Notes: generated from the letters alone by a model not told the origin. 64,000 nt of DNA from Microbaculum marinisediminis (GCF_025397915.1 NZ_JALIDZ010000006.1:309467-373466); one strand, 5' to 3'. Positions 39,142 through 51,325 are shown, counted from the first letter of the stretch. A program made the numbers and translations.

Positions 39142-39818
39142 CTGCCGGCCGTCAACTCGCTCTGGACCTGCCGCATCGCGAAGCGCTCGGCCGGGAAGAC
39201 TTCCTGGTGTCGGACTCGAACGCCGCCGCCGTGGCCGCGATCGATTCCTGGCCGGATTGGCCGCATTCGGGCCTTGTTCTGGTCGGGCCGGAAGGAAGCG
39301 GAAAGAGCCATCTGGTCTCCGTCTGGCGGCAGCTGTCGGGCGCGCGAACCCTGTCGGTCCGTGACGTGGCGGGCGATCCGCAGGCACTGATGGCCGGCGC
39401 GGGGGCGGTGATCATCGAGGATTGCGGTCCGGGGCTGGACGAGACCGCGATGTTCCACCTCTTCAATGCCGTCGAACGATCGGGGGCGGACATACTTCTG
39501 ACCGCGCGAACCGAGCCGCGCGCGTGGGGGATCGGCCTGTCCGACCTGATGTCCCGGCTGAGCCGGTTGCCGGTCGTCCGGCTTGAGGCGCCCGACGACT
39601 CGCTGCTGCTGGCGGTGATGATGAAGCAGTTCGCCGACCGGCAGCTAAGCGTCGACGTATCGGTGTTGCGCTACCTGGCGCCGCGTGTGGAACGGAGCTT
39701 TGCCGCGGTCCGCGACATCGTTGCCCGGCTCGACCGGGCGGCGATCGAGGAAAAGCGCCCCGTGACCCGGGCGCTCGCAGCGCGTATTCTGAACGAGGAC
39801 GAGGGGGAGACGGGCTGA
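39138..39818 (+). CDS. hdaA: DnaA regulatory inactivator HdaA
   Basis: 226-residue DnaA-like AAA+ protein without the DNA-binding domain. The N-terminal sliding-clamp-binding motif QLALDLPH (residues 6-13) is characteristic of Hda. A P-loop follows (LVGPEGSGKSHLV), then a degenerate Walker B (AVIIEDCGPGLDETAMF). Bound to the clamp it stimulates ATP hydrolysis by DnaA and prevents re-initiation. The position before ppk is conserved in Hyphomicrobiales. Confidence 0.9.
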   Translation: MTAGRQLALDLPHREALGREDFLVSDSNAAAVAAIDSWPDWPHSGLVLVGPEGSGKSHLVSVWRQLSGARTLSVRDVAGDPQALMAGAGAVIIEDCGPGLDETAMFHLFNAVERSGADILLTARTEPRAWGIGLSDLMSRLSRLPVVRLEAPDDSLLLAVMMKQFADRQLSVDVSVLRYLAPRVERSFAAVRDIVARLDRAAIEEKRPVTRALAARILNEDEGETG

Positions 39819-39866
39819 TCGGGTCATCAATGAATGTTCACAAAGCGCGATTAAGTTGCTGCGTTG

Positions 39867-42098
39867 ATGAGCGAAAAAGTGACCATGGAACCGTATTTGA
39901 GAATCGCTGAAGCAAACGAGGTGGCCGAGCCGGTGGCCCCGATACAGTCCTTTGAGGACTGGATGGCGTCGCCGGATCGTTTCATCAATCGCGAGCTGTC
40001 GTGGCTCGGGTTCAACCGCCGGGTGCTCGAAGAAGCCGACAATCCCGGCCATCCGTTGCTGGAACGCCTGCGTTTCCTGTCCATTTCGGCGAACAACCTC
40101 GACGAGTTCTTCATGGTCCGCGTCGCCGGCCTGAAGGGGCAGGAGCGGGAAGGCATCACGACCCCCAGCCAGGACGGGCTGACGCCGCGCCAGCAACTGG
40201 CGAAGATCGGCGAGGCCGTCCGCGATCTGACGGAGGACCAGCAGCGGACGCTGACGACGTTGCGCCGCGAACTGGTCGATGTCGGTGTCGTCGTGATCGA
40301 GGCCGATCAGGTGACCGCCGTCGATCGCGAGCAACTGGAACAGTACTTCCTCGACTACATTTTTCCGGTGCTGACGCCGCTGTCGATCGATCCGGCGCAT
40401 CCGTTTCCGTTCATTCCTAATCTCGGATTCACGGTCGCGCTCGAACTGCAGCGGATCGAGGATGGCCGGGCGATGCGCGCGCTCGTGCGCATTCCCAACA
40501 AGATCGAGCGCTTCGTCCCGTTGACCGAAGGGCGCGATGAGGACGGAAATTCCACGAACCGGTTCATCCGGCTCGAAAGCCTCATCGAGCTGTTCACCGG
40601 ACGCCTTTTCCCGGGCTACAAGGTGATCGGCGACGGCGCGTTCCGGGTGATCCGCGACAGCGATATCGAGCTCGAGGAAGAGGCGGAGGATCTCGTCCGC
40701 TTCTTCGAAAGCGCGCTGAAGCGTCGCCGGCGCGGTACGGTGATCCGGCTGGAGTTCGAAACGGGAATGCCGGAAGCGTTGCGCGCGTTCGTCGCCCGGG
40801 AGCTCGGTGTCGGCGAAGACGCGACGCAGGTCGTGGACGGCGTGCTGGCCTTGAGCGAATTTTCGCAACTCGTTTCCGTCGAGCGGCCGGAGCTGAAGTT
40901 TCCGCCCTATACGGCCCGTTTCCCCGAACGCATCCGCGATCACGGTGGCGACTGCTTCGCGGCGATCCGGAAGAAAGACCTGATCGTCCACCACCCCTAC
41001 GAGTCCTTCGATGTGGTGCTGCAGTTCCTGCGTCAGGCCGCCGCCGATCCCGACGTGGTCGCCATCAAGCAGACGCTGTACCGCACGAGCAACGATTCAC
41101 CGATCGTCCGCGCGTTGGCCGACGCGGCCGAATCCGGCAAGTCGGTAACGGCCGTGGTCGAGCTCAAGGCGCGCTTCGACGAGGAGGCGAACATCCGCTG
41201 GGCGCGGGATCTGGAGCGCGCGGGCGTGCAGGTGGTCTACGGCTTCGTCGAGTTGAAGACCCACGCCAAGCTGTCCCTGGTCGTACGTCGCGAGTCGGGG
41301 CAACTGGCGTCCTACGTGCATATCGGCACCGGCAACTACCACCCGGTGACCGCGCGCATCTACACGGACCTGTCCTTCTTTACCGTCGATCCGACGATCA
41401 CCCGCGACGTCGTGCGGATCTTCAATTTCATCACCGGATACGCCGAGCCGCAGGGGCTCGAGATGATGGCCGTATCGCCGTACACGCTCAAGAAGACGAT
41501 CCTGAAGCGGATCGACGAGGAAATCGCCCACGCAGCCGCGGGACGGCCGGCGGCGATCTGGGCGAAGATGAATTCGCTCGTCGATCCCGACGTGATCGAC
41601 GCGCTCTATCGTGCCAGTCGGGGCGGCGTTCAGGTCGATCTCATCATCCGCGGCATCTGCTGTCTCAGGCCCGGAATTCCCGGCCTGTCGGACAATATTC
41701 GCGTGAAAAGCATTGTCGGCCGGTTCCTAGAGCATTCGCGCATCTGCGCGTTCGGCAACGGCCAGGCGCTGCCGTCCGCGCAGGCGCTCGTCTACATCAG
41801 CTCCGCCGACTGGATGCCGCGCAACCTCAACCGCCGCGTGGAGGCGCTGGCGCCGATCACCAATCCGACGGTCCACGCTCAGGTGCTGGACCAGATCATG
41901 GTTGCCTGTCTCGAGGACAATCAGCAAAGTTGGCAGCTCTTGCCGGATGGCGATTCGGTCCGCATCATCCCCGAAACCGATGAGGCGCCGTTCAACGTCC
42001 ATCATTACTTCATGACCAATCCGAGCCTGTCGGGACGTGGTAAGTCTCTCCAGCAGCATCCCCCGAAGCCGATCGGCGGCGCGCCCCCTGACGCCTGA
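39867..42098 (+). CDS. ppk1: Polyphosphate kinase 1
   Basis: Makes polyphosphate from ATP at the membrane. 743 residues from the ATG at 39867. The N-terminal domain begins [20 protein letters not shown]. The catalytic phospholipase-D-like domains carry the active-site histidines in [10 protein letters not shown] and [19 protein letters not shown]. The 3' end overlaps the ppx start by 62 bases. Confidence 0.96.
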   Translation: MSEKVTMEPYLRIAEANEVAEPVAPIQSFEDWMASPDRFINRELSWLGFNRRVLEEADNPGHPLLERLRFLSISANNLDEFFMVRVAGLKGQEREGITTPSQDGLTPRQQLAKIGEAVRDLTEDQQRTLTTLRRELVDVGVVVIEADQVTAVDREQLEQYFLDYIFPVLTPLSIDPAHPFPFIPNLGFTVALELQRIEDGRAMRALVRIPNKIERFVPLTEGRDEDGNSTNRFIRLESLIELFTGRLFPGYKVIGDGAFRVIRDSDIELEEEAEDLVRFFESALKRRRRGTVIRLEFETGMPEALRAFVARELGVGEDATQVVDGVLALSEFSQLVSVERPELKFPPYTARFPERIRDHGGDCFAAIRKKDLIVHHPYESFDVVLQFLRQAAADPDVVAIKQTLYRTSNDSPIVRALADAAESGKSVTAVVELKARFDEEANIRWARDLERAGVQVVYGFVELKTHAKLSLVVRRESGQLASYVHIGTGNYHPVTARIYTDLSFFTVDPTITRDVVRIFNFITGYAEPQGLEMMAVSPYTLKKTILKRIDEEIAHAAAGRPAAIWAKMNSLVDPDVIDALYRASRGGVQVDLIIRGICCLRPGIPGLSDNIRVKSIVGRFLEHSRICAFGNGQALPSAQALVYISSADWMPRNLNRRVEALAPITNPTVHAQVLDQIMVACLEDNQQSWQLLPDGDSVRIIPETDEAPFNVHHYFMTNPSLSGRGKSLQQHPPKPIGGAPPDA

Positions 42099-43617
42099 AG
42101 CCGCCATCGCGCTGAACGAGGCACCGAGCCGGCTTCAGTATCTGGAGCCGGTGGCGGTCGTCGACGTCGGCTCCAACTCCGTTCGTCTCGTCGTCTACGA
42201 GGGGCTGACGCGCTCGCCCACGCCGATTTTCAACGAGAAGGTCCTGTGCGGCCTGGGTCGCCAAGTCGCCTCGAAGGGCGTCCTCGACGACGCGGCCGTC
42301 GAACTGGCGCTGCAGTCGCTTTGCCGCTTCCATGCCTTGAGTCGGCAGATCGGTGCGGCGTCGGTCCATGTGATCGCCACGGCCGCCGTGCGCGAAGCAA
42401 AGAACGGCGAGGCGTTCGTCAGCCGGGTCGAGGAGATCTTCGGTGCGCCCGTCTCCGTTCTGACCGGTGCGCAGGAAGCCGAGTTCTCCGCCCATGGTGT
42501 GATCGCGGGCATTCATGATCCGGATGGCATCGCCGGCGACCTCGGCGGCGGCAGCCTGGAGGTCGTCGACGTGAAAGGGCAAACCGTCGGGAACGGCGAA
42601 ACCCTGCCGCTTGGTGGCCTGCGCCTGCGCGATCTGGCCGGCCGCTCGATGAAGAAGGCGGAGAAGATCGTCGTCGATGCGATCGACGGATCGGAAATCG
42701 TAACGCGCTGCAAGGGACGCGCGTTCTACGCGATCGGTGGCACGTTCCGCGCCCTGGCGCGGCTGCACATGGCCCAGACCGGCTATCCGCTCCATGTCAT
42801 GCACGGCTACGAACTCGACGCCGCCGAGGCGCTGGAGTTCGTCAAGCTTGTCCGCCGTGTGAAGCCCGCGTCTCTGGACTCCATCGATGCCGTATCGTCC
42901 GCCCGCCGCGAGCTGCTGCCCTACGGCGCGATGGTGCTGGAGCACATCCTCAGGCGCGGCGAGCCGAAGTGCATCATCTCCTCCGCGCTCGGTGTCCGCG
43001 AGGGCCTGCTCTATACCCTGCTCGATGACGAGACGCGTCAGACCGATCCGTTGCTCGCGGCCTGTGCGGAACTCGGATATCTGCGATCCCGCTCGCCGCG
43101 TTTCGCCCGCGAGCTTTGCTACTGGACCGACCAGTTCATGGTGTCGAGCGGCCTCGAGGAGACGGAGGAGGAGCGGCGTCTTCGCCACGCCGCGTGCCTG
43201 CTCGCCGATATCGGCTGGCGCTCGCACCCCGATTATCGGGGCGGACACAGCCTCAATATCATCGCCTATGCGTCCTTTGCCGGGATCGATCATCCCGGCC
43301 GGGCCTACATGGCGCTCGCGGTCTACTACCGGCACTCGGGACTGTCGGACGAGCATGTCAGCCCGCGGATCCGCGAACTCGCCACGGCGCGCATGATCGA
43401 CCGCGCCCGCATCCTCGCCGCCGCACTGCGTGTCGCCTACCTGATCAGCGGCGCCATGCCGGGCGTCATCGACAAGGCGGAACTTGCCGTCGAGCACGGG
43501 ACCGTGACCCTGCATCTGCCGGGAGACCTTGCCGCGCTGAACGGGCCGCGGGTCCTGACCCGGCTCAAGCAACTCGCCAAGCTGATCGGCCGGCGCGCCG
43601 AGATCGTCGCCGGCTGA
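42037..43617 (+). CDS. ppx: Exopolyphosphatase / Ppx-GppA family
   Basis: Degrades polyphosphate, or hydrolyses pppGpp. Up to 526 residues from a GTG inside ppk1; the conserved part begins at [16 protein letters not shown]. Phosphate motif [13 protein letters not shown], the Glu of [11 protein letters not shown], and a C-terminal HD-like helical domain ([21 protein letters not shown]) are present. The overlap suggests coupling to ppk1, giving synthesis and breakdown from one transcript. The true start may lie a few codons later, since the first 35 residues are not conserved. Confidence 0.92.
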   Translation: MVSLSSSIPRSRSAARPLTPEAAIALNEAPSRLQYLEPVAVVDVGSNSVRLVVYEGLTRSPTPIFNEKVLCGLGRQVASKGVLDDAAVELALQSLCRFHALSRQIGAASVHVIATAAVREAKNGEAFVSRVEEIFGAPVSVLTGAQEAEFSAHGVIAGIHDPDGIAGDLGGGSLEVVDVKGQTVGNGETLPLGGLRLRDLAGRSMKKAEKIVVDAIDGSEIVTRCKGRAFYAIGGTFRALARLHMAQTGYPLHVMHGYELDAAEALEFVKLVRRVKPASLDSIDAVSSARRELLPYGAMVLEHILRRGEPKCIISSALGVREGLLYTLLDDETRQTDPLLAACAELGYLRSRSPRFARELCYWTDQFMVSSGLEETEEERRLRHAACLLADIGWRSHPDYRGGHSLNIIAYASFAGIDHPGRAYMALAVYYRHSGLSDEHVSPRIRELATARMIDRARILAAALRVAYLISGAMPGVIDKAELAVEHGTVTLHLPGDLAALNGPRVLTRLKQLAKLIGRRAEIVAG

Positions 43618-43623
43618 GGTCCG

Positions 43624-44856
43624 TCAGCTCTCGGTATCGTCCGGGCTCTTGCCCTTTCCGCGCGGCTTGCGCCGGCGCGCGGATTTCGGCCGTGGCGGGG
43701 GCGCGTCGCGCGGCTCGAATGTCAGCCGATGCCCATCGACTGCGACGGAGAGCTCCCCGCGTTTCAGCGCCAGCGCGCTCTCGCCGAAGATCTCGCGACG
43801 CCAGCCCTTGAGCGCGGGCACGTCGGCCTCGTCGTCGGCGGCGATGGCCTCGATATCGTCGCTGGTGGCGACCAGGCGCGCAGCGACCTTGTTCTGCGCG
43901 GCAACGCCTTTGAGCAGGACCTTGAGCAGATCCGACACCGGGCCGGATACCCGCTGCGGTCCGTCATTGCGGGGCAGGGCGGGGAGGTCTTCCGCGGGAA
44001 GCTTGCGGATCTCCTGGACGGTCTTGAGGATCGTTCGTCCGCCGGCGGAACGCTCGTAGCCTTTCGGGACCGCCCGCAGTCGGGCGAGGGCGGCTTCGCT
44101 CTCCGGGGGATGCAGGGCGATCTCGTACAGTGCGTCGTCCTTCAGCACCCGCCCGCGCGGCACGTCGCGGGTCTGCGCTTCCTTCTCCCGCCATTCCGCG
44201 ATTGCCATGAGGACAGCGAAGTCGCGCGGCTTGCGCACCTTTAGCTTCAGGCGTTTCCAGGCCTGCGCCGGATCGGTGCTGTAGGTTTCCGGCGAGGTCA
44301 GGATGTCCATTTCCTCGCGGATCCATTCGCGCCGGCCGACCCGGTCGACCTCTTCCTGCAGTTTCTCGTAGATCGGGACGAGGTGGATGACGTCAGCGGC
44401 CGCGTAGGTGAGCTGGGCTTCGCTCAGCGGACGCCGCGACCAGTCGGTGAACCGATGGCTCTTGTCGATCGACGCATTCGCGATTTCCCGGACCAGCGCC
44501 TCGTAGCCGACCGATTCGCCGTGTCCGCACACGGCGGCGGCAACCTGTGTGTCGAACAGCGGATGCGGTATCAGGCCGCCAAGGTGATGAACTATCTCGA
44601 CGTCCTGGCGGGCGGCGTGGAAGACCTTCACCACCGACTCGTCGGCCATCAGGTCGAAGAACGGCTTCAGGTCGAGTTCGGACGACAGCGTGTCGATCAG
44701 GGCCACCTGGCCGTCGGGCGAGCCGAGCTGAATAAGGCAGAGCCGCGGCCAGAACGTGACGTCCCGCATGAATTCGGTGTCGACGGCGACGAAATCGTGT
44801 TTCGCCATTTCTTCGCAGGCTTTGGCGAGTTTTTTTGTTTTGGTGATCAGTTCCAT
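43624..44856 (-). CDS. rnd: Ribonuclease D
   Basis: 3'-5' exoribonuclease in tRNA maturation. 410 residues with the DEDD motifs: DTEFMRDVTFWP (Asp-Glu), HAARQDVEI, and the Tyr/Asp of QLTYAAADVIHLVPIY, then HRDC-type domains. The tail is basic (RPKSARRRKPRGKGKSPDD). The start is the ATG giving MELITKTKKLA with AGGA upstream. Convergent with ppx, 6 bp between stops. Confidence 0.94.
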   Translation of the reverse strand: MELITKTKKLAKACEEMAKHDFVAVDTEFMRDVTFWPRLCLIQLGSPDGQVALIDTLSSELDLKPFFDLMADESVVKVFHAARQDVEIVHHLGGLIPHPLFDTQVAAAVCGHGESVGYEALVREIANASIDKSHRFTDWSRRPLSEAQLTYAAADVIHLVPIYEKLQEEVDRVGRREWIREEMDILTSPETYSTDPAQAWKRLKLKVRKPRDFAVLMAIAEWREKEAQTRDVPRGRVLKDDALYEIALHPPESEAALARLRAVPKGYERSAGGRTILKTVQEIRKLPAEDLPALPRNDGPQRVSGPVSDLLKVLLKGVAAQNKVAARLVATSDDIEAIAADDEADVPALKGWRREIFGESALALKRGELSVAVDGHRLTFEPRDAPPPRPKSARRRKPRGKGKSPDDTES

Positions 44857-44863
44857 GAGAATC

Positions 44864-46111
44864 CTATGAACGAGGCGTCCGAGTGTGACGTTTTTCGGTG
44901 CGTTCGGCGAGACGGAATATCGCCGGAGAGGTTCTGAGCAGGGCGACGAACCGGGTCCGTGCGGTCCGTGGGATGCGCTGGCCGGCGGCAATGCGCCACA
45001 GCGCGACCACGACGAAACTGCCGTGCACGATACTGGTGAATACGAACAGCGAGGCCGCGCCGTACTGTTCCATGACCCAGGAGGAGAAGAGGGGGCCGGC
45101 CATCGCTCCGATCGCGAAGAAGAAGGTCAGCCCCGCCGCCAGCAGCACGTATTGCCCGGGCGCGGCGAGGTCGTTGGCGTGCGCCGCCGACAGGGAATAG
45201 AGCGGCAGCGCGAAGGCGCCGAACAGGAAGATTCCGAGATAGAGCTGCCACGCCGCGCCGACCTGCGCGGTCGTCAGGTAAATGCCGGCGAGAACCGCGC
45301 CCGTCGTGGCGGCGAGTAGCGTCCAGCGCCGGTCCAGCTTGTCGGAGAATATGCCGAGCGGCATCTGCAGGGCCGCGCCACCGACGATTCCGGCGCCCAT
45401 GAAGGTGGCGATCTGGGCGACGTCGAGCCCCATGTCCTGGGCGTAGAGGGGACCGATCAGCCGGAAGGACGAATTGGTCATCCCGATCGTCACGCAGCCG
45501 ATGCTGGCGAGCGGCGAGATCCGCCATACCGTGCGCAGGTCGAAGCGGAACGCCTCGGGTGGCGCCGGCAGTGTCCGGTCCGCGACCGCCACGGGGACGA
45601 GGGAGAGGGCAAAGAACATCGCCACGATGGCGAACAGCTCGAAGCCGCCTGCCCCGAACGCCGGGATCAGGTACTGCGCCCCCGTGACGGCGCCCAGATC
45701 GATCAACCGGTAGATGCTCAGGACCCGGGCGCGGTCCGTCTTCTCGGCGCTGGCGTTCAGCCAGCTCTCCATGACGGTGAACAGACCGGAGAAGCAGAAG
45801 CCCATGGCGAATCGCAGCACGATCCATGCCCAGGCGTCGACGATGAGCACCAGCGCCAGCGTGCCCGCCGATGCGATCGCAGCGAGGGCGGCGAAGGTGC
45901 GGATATGCCCGACCGCCTCGACCAGACGCGGCGCATACACGCAGGCGACGATGAAACCGCCGAAATAGCTTGTTCCCATCAAACCGATCAGCCAGGGATC
46001 GAAACCGGCGATCGATCCGCGCAGGGCGATCATCGTGCCTTGCACGCCGTTTCCGGCGAGCAGTATTCCGGCGGTGAGAAGCAGAGGGGCGAGCGGGCGT
46101 AGCGGAGTCAT
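44864..46111 (-). CDS. MFS transporter (YcaD-like)
   Basis: 415 residues with 12 predicted membrane helices. The family features GSYFGGF-like SYFGGFIVACVYAPRLVEAVGH between helices 2 and 3, and MESWLNA plus GRVLSIY-like ARVLSIYRLIDLG after helix 4, point to the YcaD/YfkF subgroup of major facilitator carriers. The substrate is unknown. It ends 7 bp before rnd and may share its transcript. Divergent from aspS. Confidence 0.88.
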   Translation of the reverse strand: MTPLRPLAPLLLTAGILLAGNGVQGTMIALRGSIAGFDPWLIGLMGTSYFGGFIVACVYAPRLVEAVGHIRTFAALAAIASAGTLALVLIVDAWAWIVLRFAMGFCFSGLFTVMESWLNASAEKTDRARVLSIYRLIDLGAVTGAQYLIPAFGAGGFELFAIVAMFFALSLVPVAVADRTLPAPPEAFRFDLRTVWRISPLASIGCVTIGMTNSSFRLIGPLYAQDMGLDVAQIATFMGAGIVGGAALQMPLGIFSDKLDRRWTLLAATTGAVLAGIYLTTAQVGAAWQLYLGIFLFGAFALPLYSLSAAHANDLAAPGQYVLLAAGLTFFFAIGAMAGPLFSSWVMEQYGAASLFVFTSIVHGSFVVVALWRIAAGQRIPRTARTRFVALLRTSPAIFRLAERTEKRHTRTPRS

Positions 46112-46226
46112 CTGTTCGCGTTATAGCAGAGCCTGCCGATCCCGCACCCGGTATTGACATTCCCCTGACCCTATGCGCCTCTCCGCCTCGATTTCCACCC
46201 CGTTATCCGCGACCCGCGAGGACGAA

Positions 46227-48050
46227 ATGCACGCCTATCGTACCCATACCTGTGGCGCACTGCGCGAAGCCGATGTCGACACGACCGCGCGCCTGTCGGG
46301 CTGGGTGCATCGCGTTCGCGATCACGGCGGTCTCCTGTTCATCGATCTGCGGGACCACCACGGCATAACCCAGTGCGTCGCGGACCCGGATTCGCCGGCT
46401 TTCGCCGATGCCGAGATGTTGCGCGCCGAGTGGGTCGTGCGCATCGACGGCAAAGTCCGGCACCGGCCGGAAGAGACCGTCAATCCGGGGCTGCCGACCG
46501 GCGCGATCGAGATGTTCATCTCCGAGATCGAGGTGCTTGGCGCGGCCGCGGAGCTGCCGCTGCCGGTCTTCGGCGAGCCGGACTACCCGGAAGAGACCCG
46601 CCTCAAATACCGCTTCCTCGACCTGCGTCGCGAGAAGCTGCACAACAACATCGTCAAGCGCGCGCAGATCATCTCGTCGCTGCGCCGGCGCATGACCGAT
46701 CAGGGCTTCATCGAGTTCCAGACGCCGATCCTGACCGCGTCGAGCCCCGAGGGCGCCCGTGACTATCTGGTGCCCTCGCGCGTGCATCCGGGCAAGTTCT
46801 ACGCCCTGCCGCAGGCGCCGCAACAGTTCAAGCAGCTCACCATGATCGCCGGCTTCGACCGCTATTTCCAGATCGCGCCCTGTTTTCGCGACGAGGACGC
46901 GCGCGCCGACCGCTCTCCCGGCGAGTTCTATCAGCTCGACATCGAGATGAGCTTCGTCACCCAGGACGATGTGTTCGCCGCCGTCGAGCCGGTGTTGCGC
47001 GGCGTCTTCGAGGAATTCGGCGGCGACAAGCACGTGACCGGCGAGTTCCCGCGCATCCCGTGGTGGGAAGCCATGCGCAAATACGGCACCGACAAGCCCG
47101 ATCTGCGCAATCCGATCGTCATGCAGGACGTCTCGAAGCACTTCTACGGGTCCGGGTTCCGCATCTTCGCCGAGCAGCTCAAGGACTACGCCAGCCTCGA
47201 TCACGTCGAGGAGTACGACCGCGAGCATTTCTACAAGAACCACTGCCGGGTCTGGGCCATTCCGGCGAAGGGCGGCGGCAGCCGCGCCTTCTGCGACCGG
47301 ATGAACGCCTGGGCGCAGTCCGAGGGGCAGCCCGGTCTCGGCTACATCATGTTCCGCGACGGCGAGGGCGCCGGTCCGATCGCCAAGAACATCGGCCCGG
47401 AACGGTGCGAGGCGATCCGCCAGCAGCTCGACCTTGCCGATGGCGACGCCGTGTTCTTCGCGGCCGGAATTCCGCGCAATTTCGCCGATTTCGCCGGCCG
47501 CGCGCGCAAGAAGGTCGGCGAGGACCTGAAGCTGATCGACGAGGATCGCTTCGAGTTCTGCTGGATCGTCGATTTCCCGATGTTCGAGTGGAACGAGGAG
47601 GAGAAGAGGGTAGACTTCTCCCATAACCCGTTCTCGATGCCGCAGGGCGAGCTCGGCGCGCTGGAAGCGCTCGATCCCCTGCAGGTGCTCGCCTACCAGT
47701 ACGACGTGGTCTGCAACGGCGTGGAACTGTCCTCCGGCGCGATCCGGAACCACAAGCCCGAGATCATGCGCAAGGCCTTCGAAATCGCCGGGTACGGCGA
47801 GGAAGTGCTGCAGGAGAAGTTCGGCGGCATGCTGCGCGCGCTTCAGTACGGCGCCCCGCCGCATGGCGGCATCGCACCCGGCGTCGACCGTATCGTCATG
47901 CTGCTCTGCGGCGAGGAGAACCTGCGGGAAGTCGTCATGTTCCCGATGAACCAGCAGGCGCAGGACCTGATGATGGGGGCGCCCTCGGAGGTCACCAACC
48001 AGCAGCTTCGCGAATTGCATATTCGTCTTGCTCCGCCGCCGAAGAGCTGA
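46227..48050 (+). CDS. aspS: Aspartate--tRNA ligase
   Basis: 607 residues, bacterial type. OB-fold anticodon-binding domain ([24 protein letters not shown]), class II core with motif 2 [23 protein letters not shown], the bacterial GAD insertion, and motif 3 [14 protein letters not shown]. The ATG at 46227 has GAGGA upstream and gives [12 protein letters not shown]; an earlier ATG adds a non-conserved 18 residues. Whether it also charges tRNA-Asn depends on gatCAB being present elsewhere. Confidence 0.97.
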   Translation: MHAYRTHTCGALREADVDTTARLSGWVHRVRDHGGLLFIDLRDHHGITQCVADPDSPAFADAEMLRAEWVVRIDGKVRHRPEETVNPGLPTGAIEMFISEIEVLGAAAELPLPVFGEPDYPEETRLKYRFLDLRREKLHNNIVKRAQIISSLRRRMTDQGFIEFQTPILTASSPEGARDYLVPSRVHPGKFYALPQAPQQFKQLTMIAGFDRYFQIAPCFRDEDARADRSPGEFYQLDIEMSFVTQDDVFAAVEPVLRGVFEEFGGDKHVTGEFPRIPWWEAMRKYGTDKPDLRNPIVMQDVSKHFYGSGFRIFAEQLKDYASLDHVEEYDREHFYKNHCRVWAIPAKGGGSRAFCDRMNAWAQSEGQPGLGYIMFRDGEGAGPIAKNIGPERCEAIRQQLDLADGDAVFFAAGIPRNFADFAGRARKKVGEDLKLIDEDRFEFCWIVDFPMFEWNEEEKRVDFSHNPFSMPQGELGALEALDPLQVLAYQYDVVCNGVELSSGAIRNHKPEIMRKAFEIAGYGEEVLQEKFGGMLRALQYGAPPHGGIAPGVDRIVMLLCGEENLREVVMFPMNQQAQDLMMGAPSEVTNQQLRELHIRLAPPPKS

Positions 48051-48116
48051 CGACAGGGCGCAAGGCTAACAGCCGATCGTCCGTGGTTCGGTGCGCTGTA
48101 GCCAACGCCATCGCGG

Positions 48117-50429
48117 TTGAAACTGGGCAAGCGGAAGCGGGAGAACGAGACCTTGGCCGATCTGTCCGACGAATTGCGTAGGGGGGCGCTGGTCTACCAC
48201 CGCCATCCCAAACCCGGAAAACTGGAGATCCGGGCCACCAAGCCGCTGGGCAATGCCCGCGACCTCGCGCTCGCCTATTCGCCGGGTGTGGCGGTCGCCT
48301 GCGAGGCGATCGCCGACGATCCCGCCGAGGCCGCCAATCTGACCGCCCGCAGCAACCTGGTCGCGGTCGTTTCCAACGGCACGGCGGTCCTGGGGCTTGG
48401 CGCGATCGGGCCGCTGGCGTCCAAGCCGGTGATGGAAGGCAAGGCGGTCCTGTTCAAGAAGTTCGCCGGCATCGACGTCTTCGACATCGAGATCGACGCC
48501 AATACCGTCGACCGCATGGTCGATGTCATCTCGGCGCTGGAGCCGACCTTCGGCGGCATCAACCTCGAGGACATCAAGGCGCCGGAGTGCTTCGAGGTCG
48601 AGGCGCGGCTGCGCGAGACCATGAACATTCCCGTCTTCCACGACGACCAGCACGGCACCGCGATCATCGTCAGTGCGGCCGTCCGCAATGCCCTGAAGCT
48701 GGCCGGCAAGTCTGCCGATCAGGTCAAGGTTGTCGCCTCCGGCGCCGGGGCCGCGGCGCTCGCCTGCCTCAATCTCATGGTCGAATCCGGCGTGCGCCGG
48801 GAGAACATCTGGGTCTGCGACATCGATGGCGTGGTCTACGAGGGCCGGTCGACCAGCATGGACCAGTGGAAGGCGAAGTTCGCCCAGGCGACCGACGCGC
48901 GCACGCTCGCCGACGTCATCGACGGCGCCGATATCTTCCTGGGCCTGTCGGTGGGGGGCGTTCTCAAGCCCGAGATGGTCAAGCGGATGGCGGACAAGCC
49001 GCTGATCATGGCGCTCGCCAACCCGGTGCCGGAGATCATGCCCGAGGCGGCGCTGGAGGCGCGGCCGGACGCCATGGTGTGCACCGGACGCTCCGACTAT
49101 CCCAACCAGGTCAACAACGTCCTGTGTTTCCCCTTCATCTTCCGCGGGGCGCTGGATGTCGGGGCAACCGCCATCAACGAACGGATGAAGCTCGCCGCGG
49201 TCAAGGCGATCGCCGATCTCGCGCACGAGCCGTCTTCGGACATCGCCGCCAAGGCGATGGGCGGCGAGGCCCGGCTGTTCGGCGCCGACAACCTGATCCC
49301 CAATCCGTTCGATCCGCGCCTGATCCTGCGCATCGCCCCTGCGGTCGCGCGCGCCGCCATGGAGAGCGGTGTGGCCACCCGGCCGATCGAGGATTTCGAG
49401 GCCTACAACGAGCGCCTGAACCGCTTCGTGTTCCGCTCGGGCTTCGTGATGAAGCCGATCTTCGTGAAGGCCAAGGCCAATCCGAAACGGGTAATCTACG
49501 CGGAGGGCGAGGACGAGCGCATCCTGCGCGCGGCCCAGGTCGCGATCGAGGAGGGCATCGCCACCCCGATCCTGATCGGCCGGCCGCACGTGGTCGAGAG
49601 CCGGCTCGAGCGCTTCGGGCTGTCGATCCGTCCCGGCAAGGACTTCGAGATCATCAATCCGGAGGACGATCCGCGCTATCGCGACTATGTCGACGCGCTG
49701 GTGAACCTGACCGGTCGCAAGGGGGTGCCGCTCGATCACGCCCGCACGCTGGTGCGCACCAATGCCACGGTCATCGCCGCGCTTGCCGTCCATCGCGGCG
49801 AGGCCGACGCGATGATCTGCGGGCTCGAGGGCCGCTACGAGCGTCACACGCGCTGGATTCGCGACATCGTCGGGCTGGCGGAGGGGGTCGACGACGTCTC
49901 GGCTCTGAGCCTGGTGATCCTGCCCAAGGGCATCTACTTCATCGCCGACACCTATGTGAGCTACGACCCGACCGCGGAGGAGATTGCGGATACGGCGCGT
50001 CTGGCCGCGACTTATATCCGCCTTCTCGGCATCGAGCCGCACATGGCGCTGCTGTCCTACGCCAATTTCGGTGCCGCCGACACGCCGAACGCGCGCAAGA
50101 TGCGGCGCGCGCTCGAGCTGCTGCAACAGGACAACGTCGACTTCGAGGTCGAAGGCGAGATGCAGGGCGACGTCGCGCTCGACCAGGCCCTGCGTGAGCG
50201 CATCTTCCCGGGCTCCCGCCTGAAGGGCGGGGCCAACGTCTTCATCATGCCGAACCTCGATGCCGCCAACATCGCCTATCAGCTGATCAAGGGGCTGGCC
50301 GACGCGTTGCCGGTCGGGCCGATCCTGATCGGAACTGCGAAACCGGCGCATATCCTCACCCCGTCGGTAACCGCGCGCGGCGTGGTGAACATGACGGCCA
50401 TCGCCGTCGCCGAGGCCCAGCAGGTCTGA
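48117..50429 (+). CDS. maeB: NADP-dependent malic enzyme with phosphotransacetylase-like domain
   Basis: 770 residues, the MaeB hybrid. The first 430 or so form the malic enzyme ([58 protein letters not shown]). The rest is an inactive-type phosphate acetyltransferase domain ([20 protein letters not shown]) that controls activity. It decarboxylates malate to pyruvate, making NADPH. The start is uncertain: TTG at 48117 or TTG at 48153, the latter with GGGAG upstream. Confidence 0.95.
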   Translation: MKLGKRKRENETLADLSDELRRGALVYHRHPKPGKLEIRATKPLGNARDLALAYSPGVAVACEAIADDPAEAANLTARSNLVAVVSNGTAVLGLGAIGPLASKPVMEGKAVLFKKFAGIDVFDIEIDANTVDRMVDVISALEPTFGGINLEDIKAPECFEVEARLRETMNIPVFHDDQHGTAIIVSAAVRNALKLAGKSADQVKVVASGAGAAALACLNLMVESGVRRENIWVCDIDGVVYEGRSTSMDQWKAKFAQATDARTLADVIDGADIFLGLSVGGVLKPEMVKRMADKPLIMALANPVPEIMPEAALEARPDAMVCTGRSDYPNQVNNVLCFPFIFRGALDVGATAINERMKLAAVKAIADLAHEPSSDIAAKAMGGEARLFGADNLIPNPFDPRLILRIAPAVARAAMESGVATRPIEDFEAYNERLNRFVFRSGFVMKPIFVKAKANPKRVIYAEGEDERILRAAQVAIEEGIATPILIGRPHVVESRLERFGLSIRPGKDFEIINPEDDPRYRDYVDALVNLTGRKGVPLDHARTLVRTNATVIAALAVHRGEADAMICGLEGRYERHTRWIRDIVGLAEGVDDVSALSLVILPKGIYFIADTYVSYDPTAEEIADTARLAATYIRLLGIEPHMALLSYANFGAADTPNARKMRRALELLQQDNVDFEVEGEMQGDVALDQALRERIFPGSRLKGGANVFIMPNLDAANIAYQLIKGLADALPVGPILIGTAKPAHILTPSVTARGVVNMTAIAVAEAQQV

Positions 50430-50452
50430 AGCCGGATCGCCAGCGTGTCCCC

Positions 50453-51238
50453 ATGTCTGTAACGAACGATCGCCGCCTGCCGCTGTCCTGCTTCATCATC
50501 GCGGTCAACGAGGCGGATCGTATCGGGCCGGTGATCGAGAGCGTCGTCGGCTGGGTCGACGAGGTCGTGGTCGTCGATTCCGGCTCGACGGACGGTACCC
50601 AGGACCTCGCCGCGAATCTCGGCGCGCGCGTTATCCATCACGACTGGCCGGGCTTCGGACCGCAGAAGCGTTACGGTGAGGATCAGTGCCGCAATGACTG
50701 GGTGCTCAACCTCGACGCCGACGAGGTGATGTCGGAGGCGCTGATCCGGGAGATCAAGGCGCTGTTCGAGGACGGTCCTCCGCCGCATCCGTTCTACCGG
50801 TTCCGGTTGCGGCTGGTGTATCCCGGCGACACGCGGCCGCGGTTGTGGGCCGACTACCATAACTACGTCCGGCTCTACGACCGGCGTTTCGGCCGTTTCG
50901 CCGACAGTCTGGTGCACGACACCGTGCAGACCGGCGACGTGAAGCCGATCCAGTTGCGCGGAGACGCCTGGCACTATTCGTACCGGTCGTTCGGGTTCCT
51001 GGTCGAGAAGCTGAATTCCTACAGCGATCTGCAGGCCAAGAGCATCAAGAAGCAGAGCCGTCTGGCGCTGACGCTGCGGCTGCCTTTCGAGTTTCCGCTG
51101 GCATTCGTGAAGTATTACATTTTTCGCCGCCATATTACGGGCGGGCGAAAAGGGTTCGCCTTCGCGATGATCAATTCGTTCTTTCGGTTCTTGCGCATCG
51201 TTAAGCTTCTCGATGCGATGGATGCCGCCAGAAAATAG
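50453..51238 (+). CDS. Family 2 glycosyltransferase
   Basis: 261-residue GT-A fold transferase. N-terminal LSCFIIAVNEADRIGPVIESV, donor motif DEVVVVDSGSTDGT and the DxD-type WVLNLDADEVMSE are intact. The C-terminal part (FEFPLAFVKYYIFRRHITGGRKG) resembles the WaaE/KdtX subgroup that adds a sugar to the LPS inner core. That role is inferred; no other LPS core genes are adjacent. Confidence 0.88.
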   Translation: MSVTNDRRLPLSCFIIAVNEADRIGPVIESVVGWVDEVVVVDSGSTDGTQDLAANLGARVIHHDWPGFGPQKRYGEDQCRNDWVLNLDADEVMSEALIREIKALFEDGPPPHPFYRFRLRLVYPGDTRPRLWADYHNYVRLYDRRFGRFADSLVHDTVQTGDVKPIQLRGDAWHYSYRSFGFLVEKLNSYSDLQAKSIKKQSRLALTLRLPFEFPLAFVKYYIFRRHITGGRKGFAFAMINSFFRFLRIVKLLDAMDAARK

Positions 51239-51325
51239 CCCGTCCGGCCCGTTTTCACGTCAGTTGGCCTTAAGTCGCCCTTAACTGGCGTCAACCATCA
51301 TTGCGCCTCGCTCGGGGCGCATATC

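Noticed and set aside
48066..50351. 761-codon minus-strand open frame across maeB
   Set aside because: Antisense of maeB, whose plus-strand frame has both malic enzyme and phosphotransacetylase-like domains.
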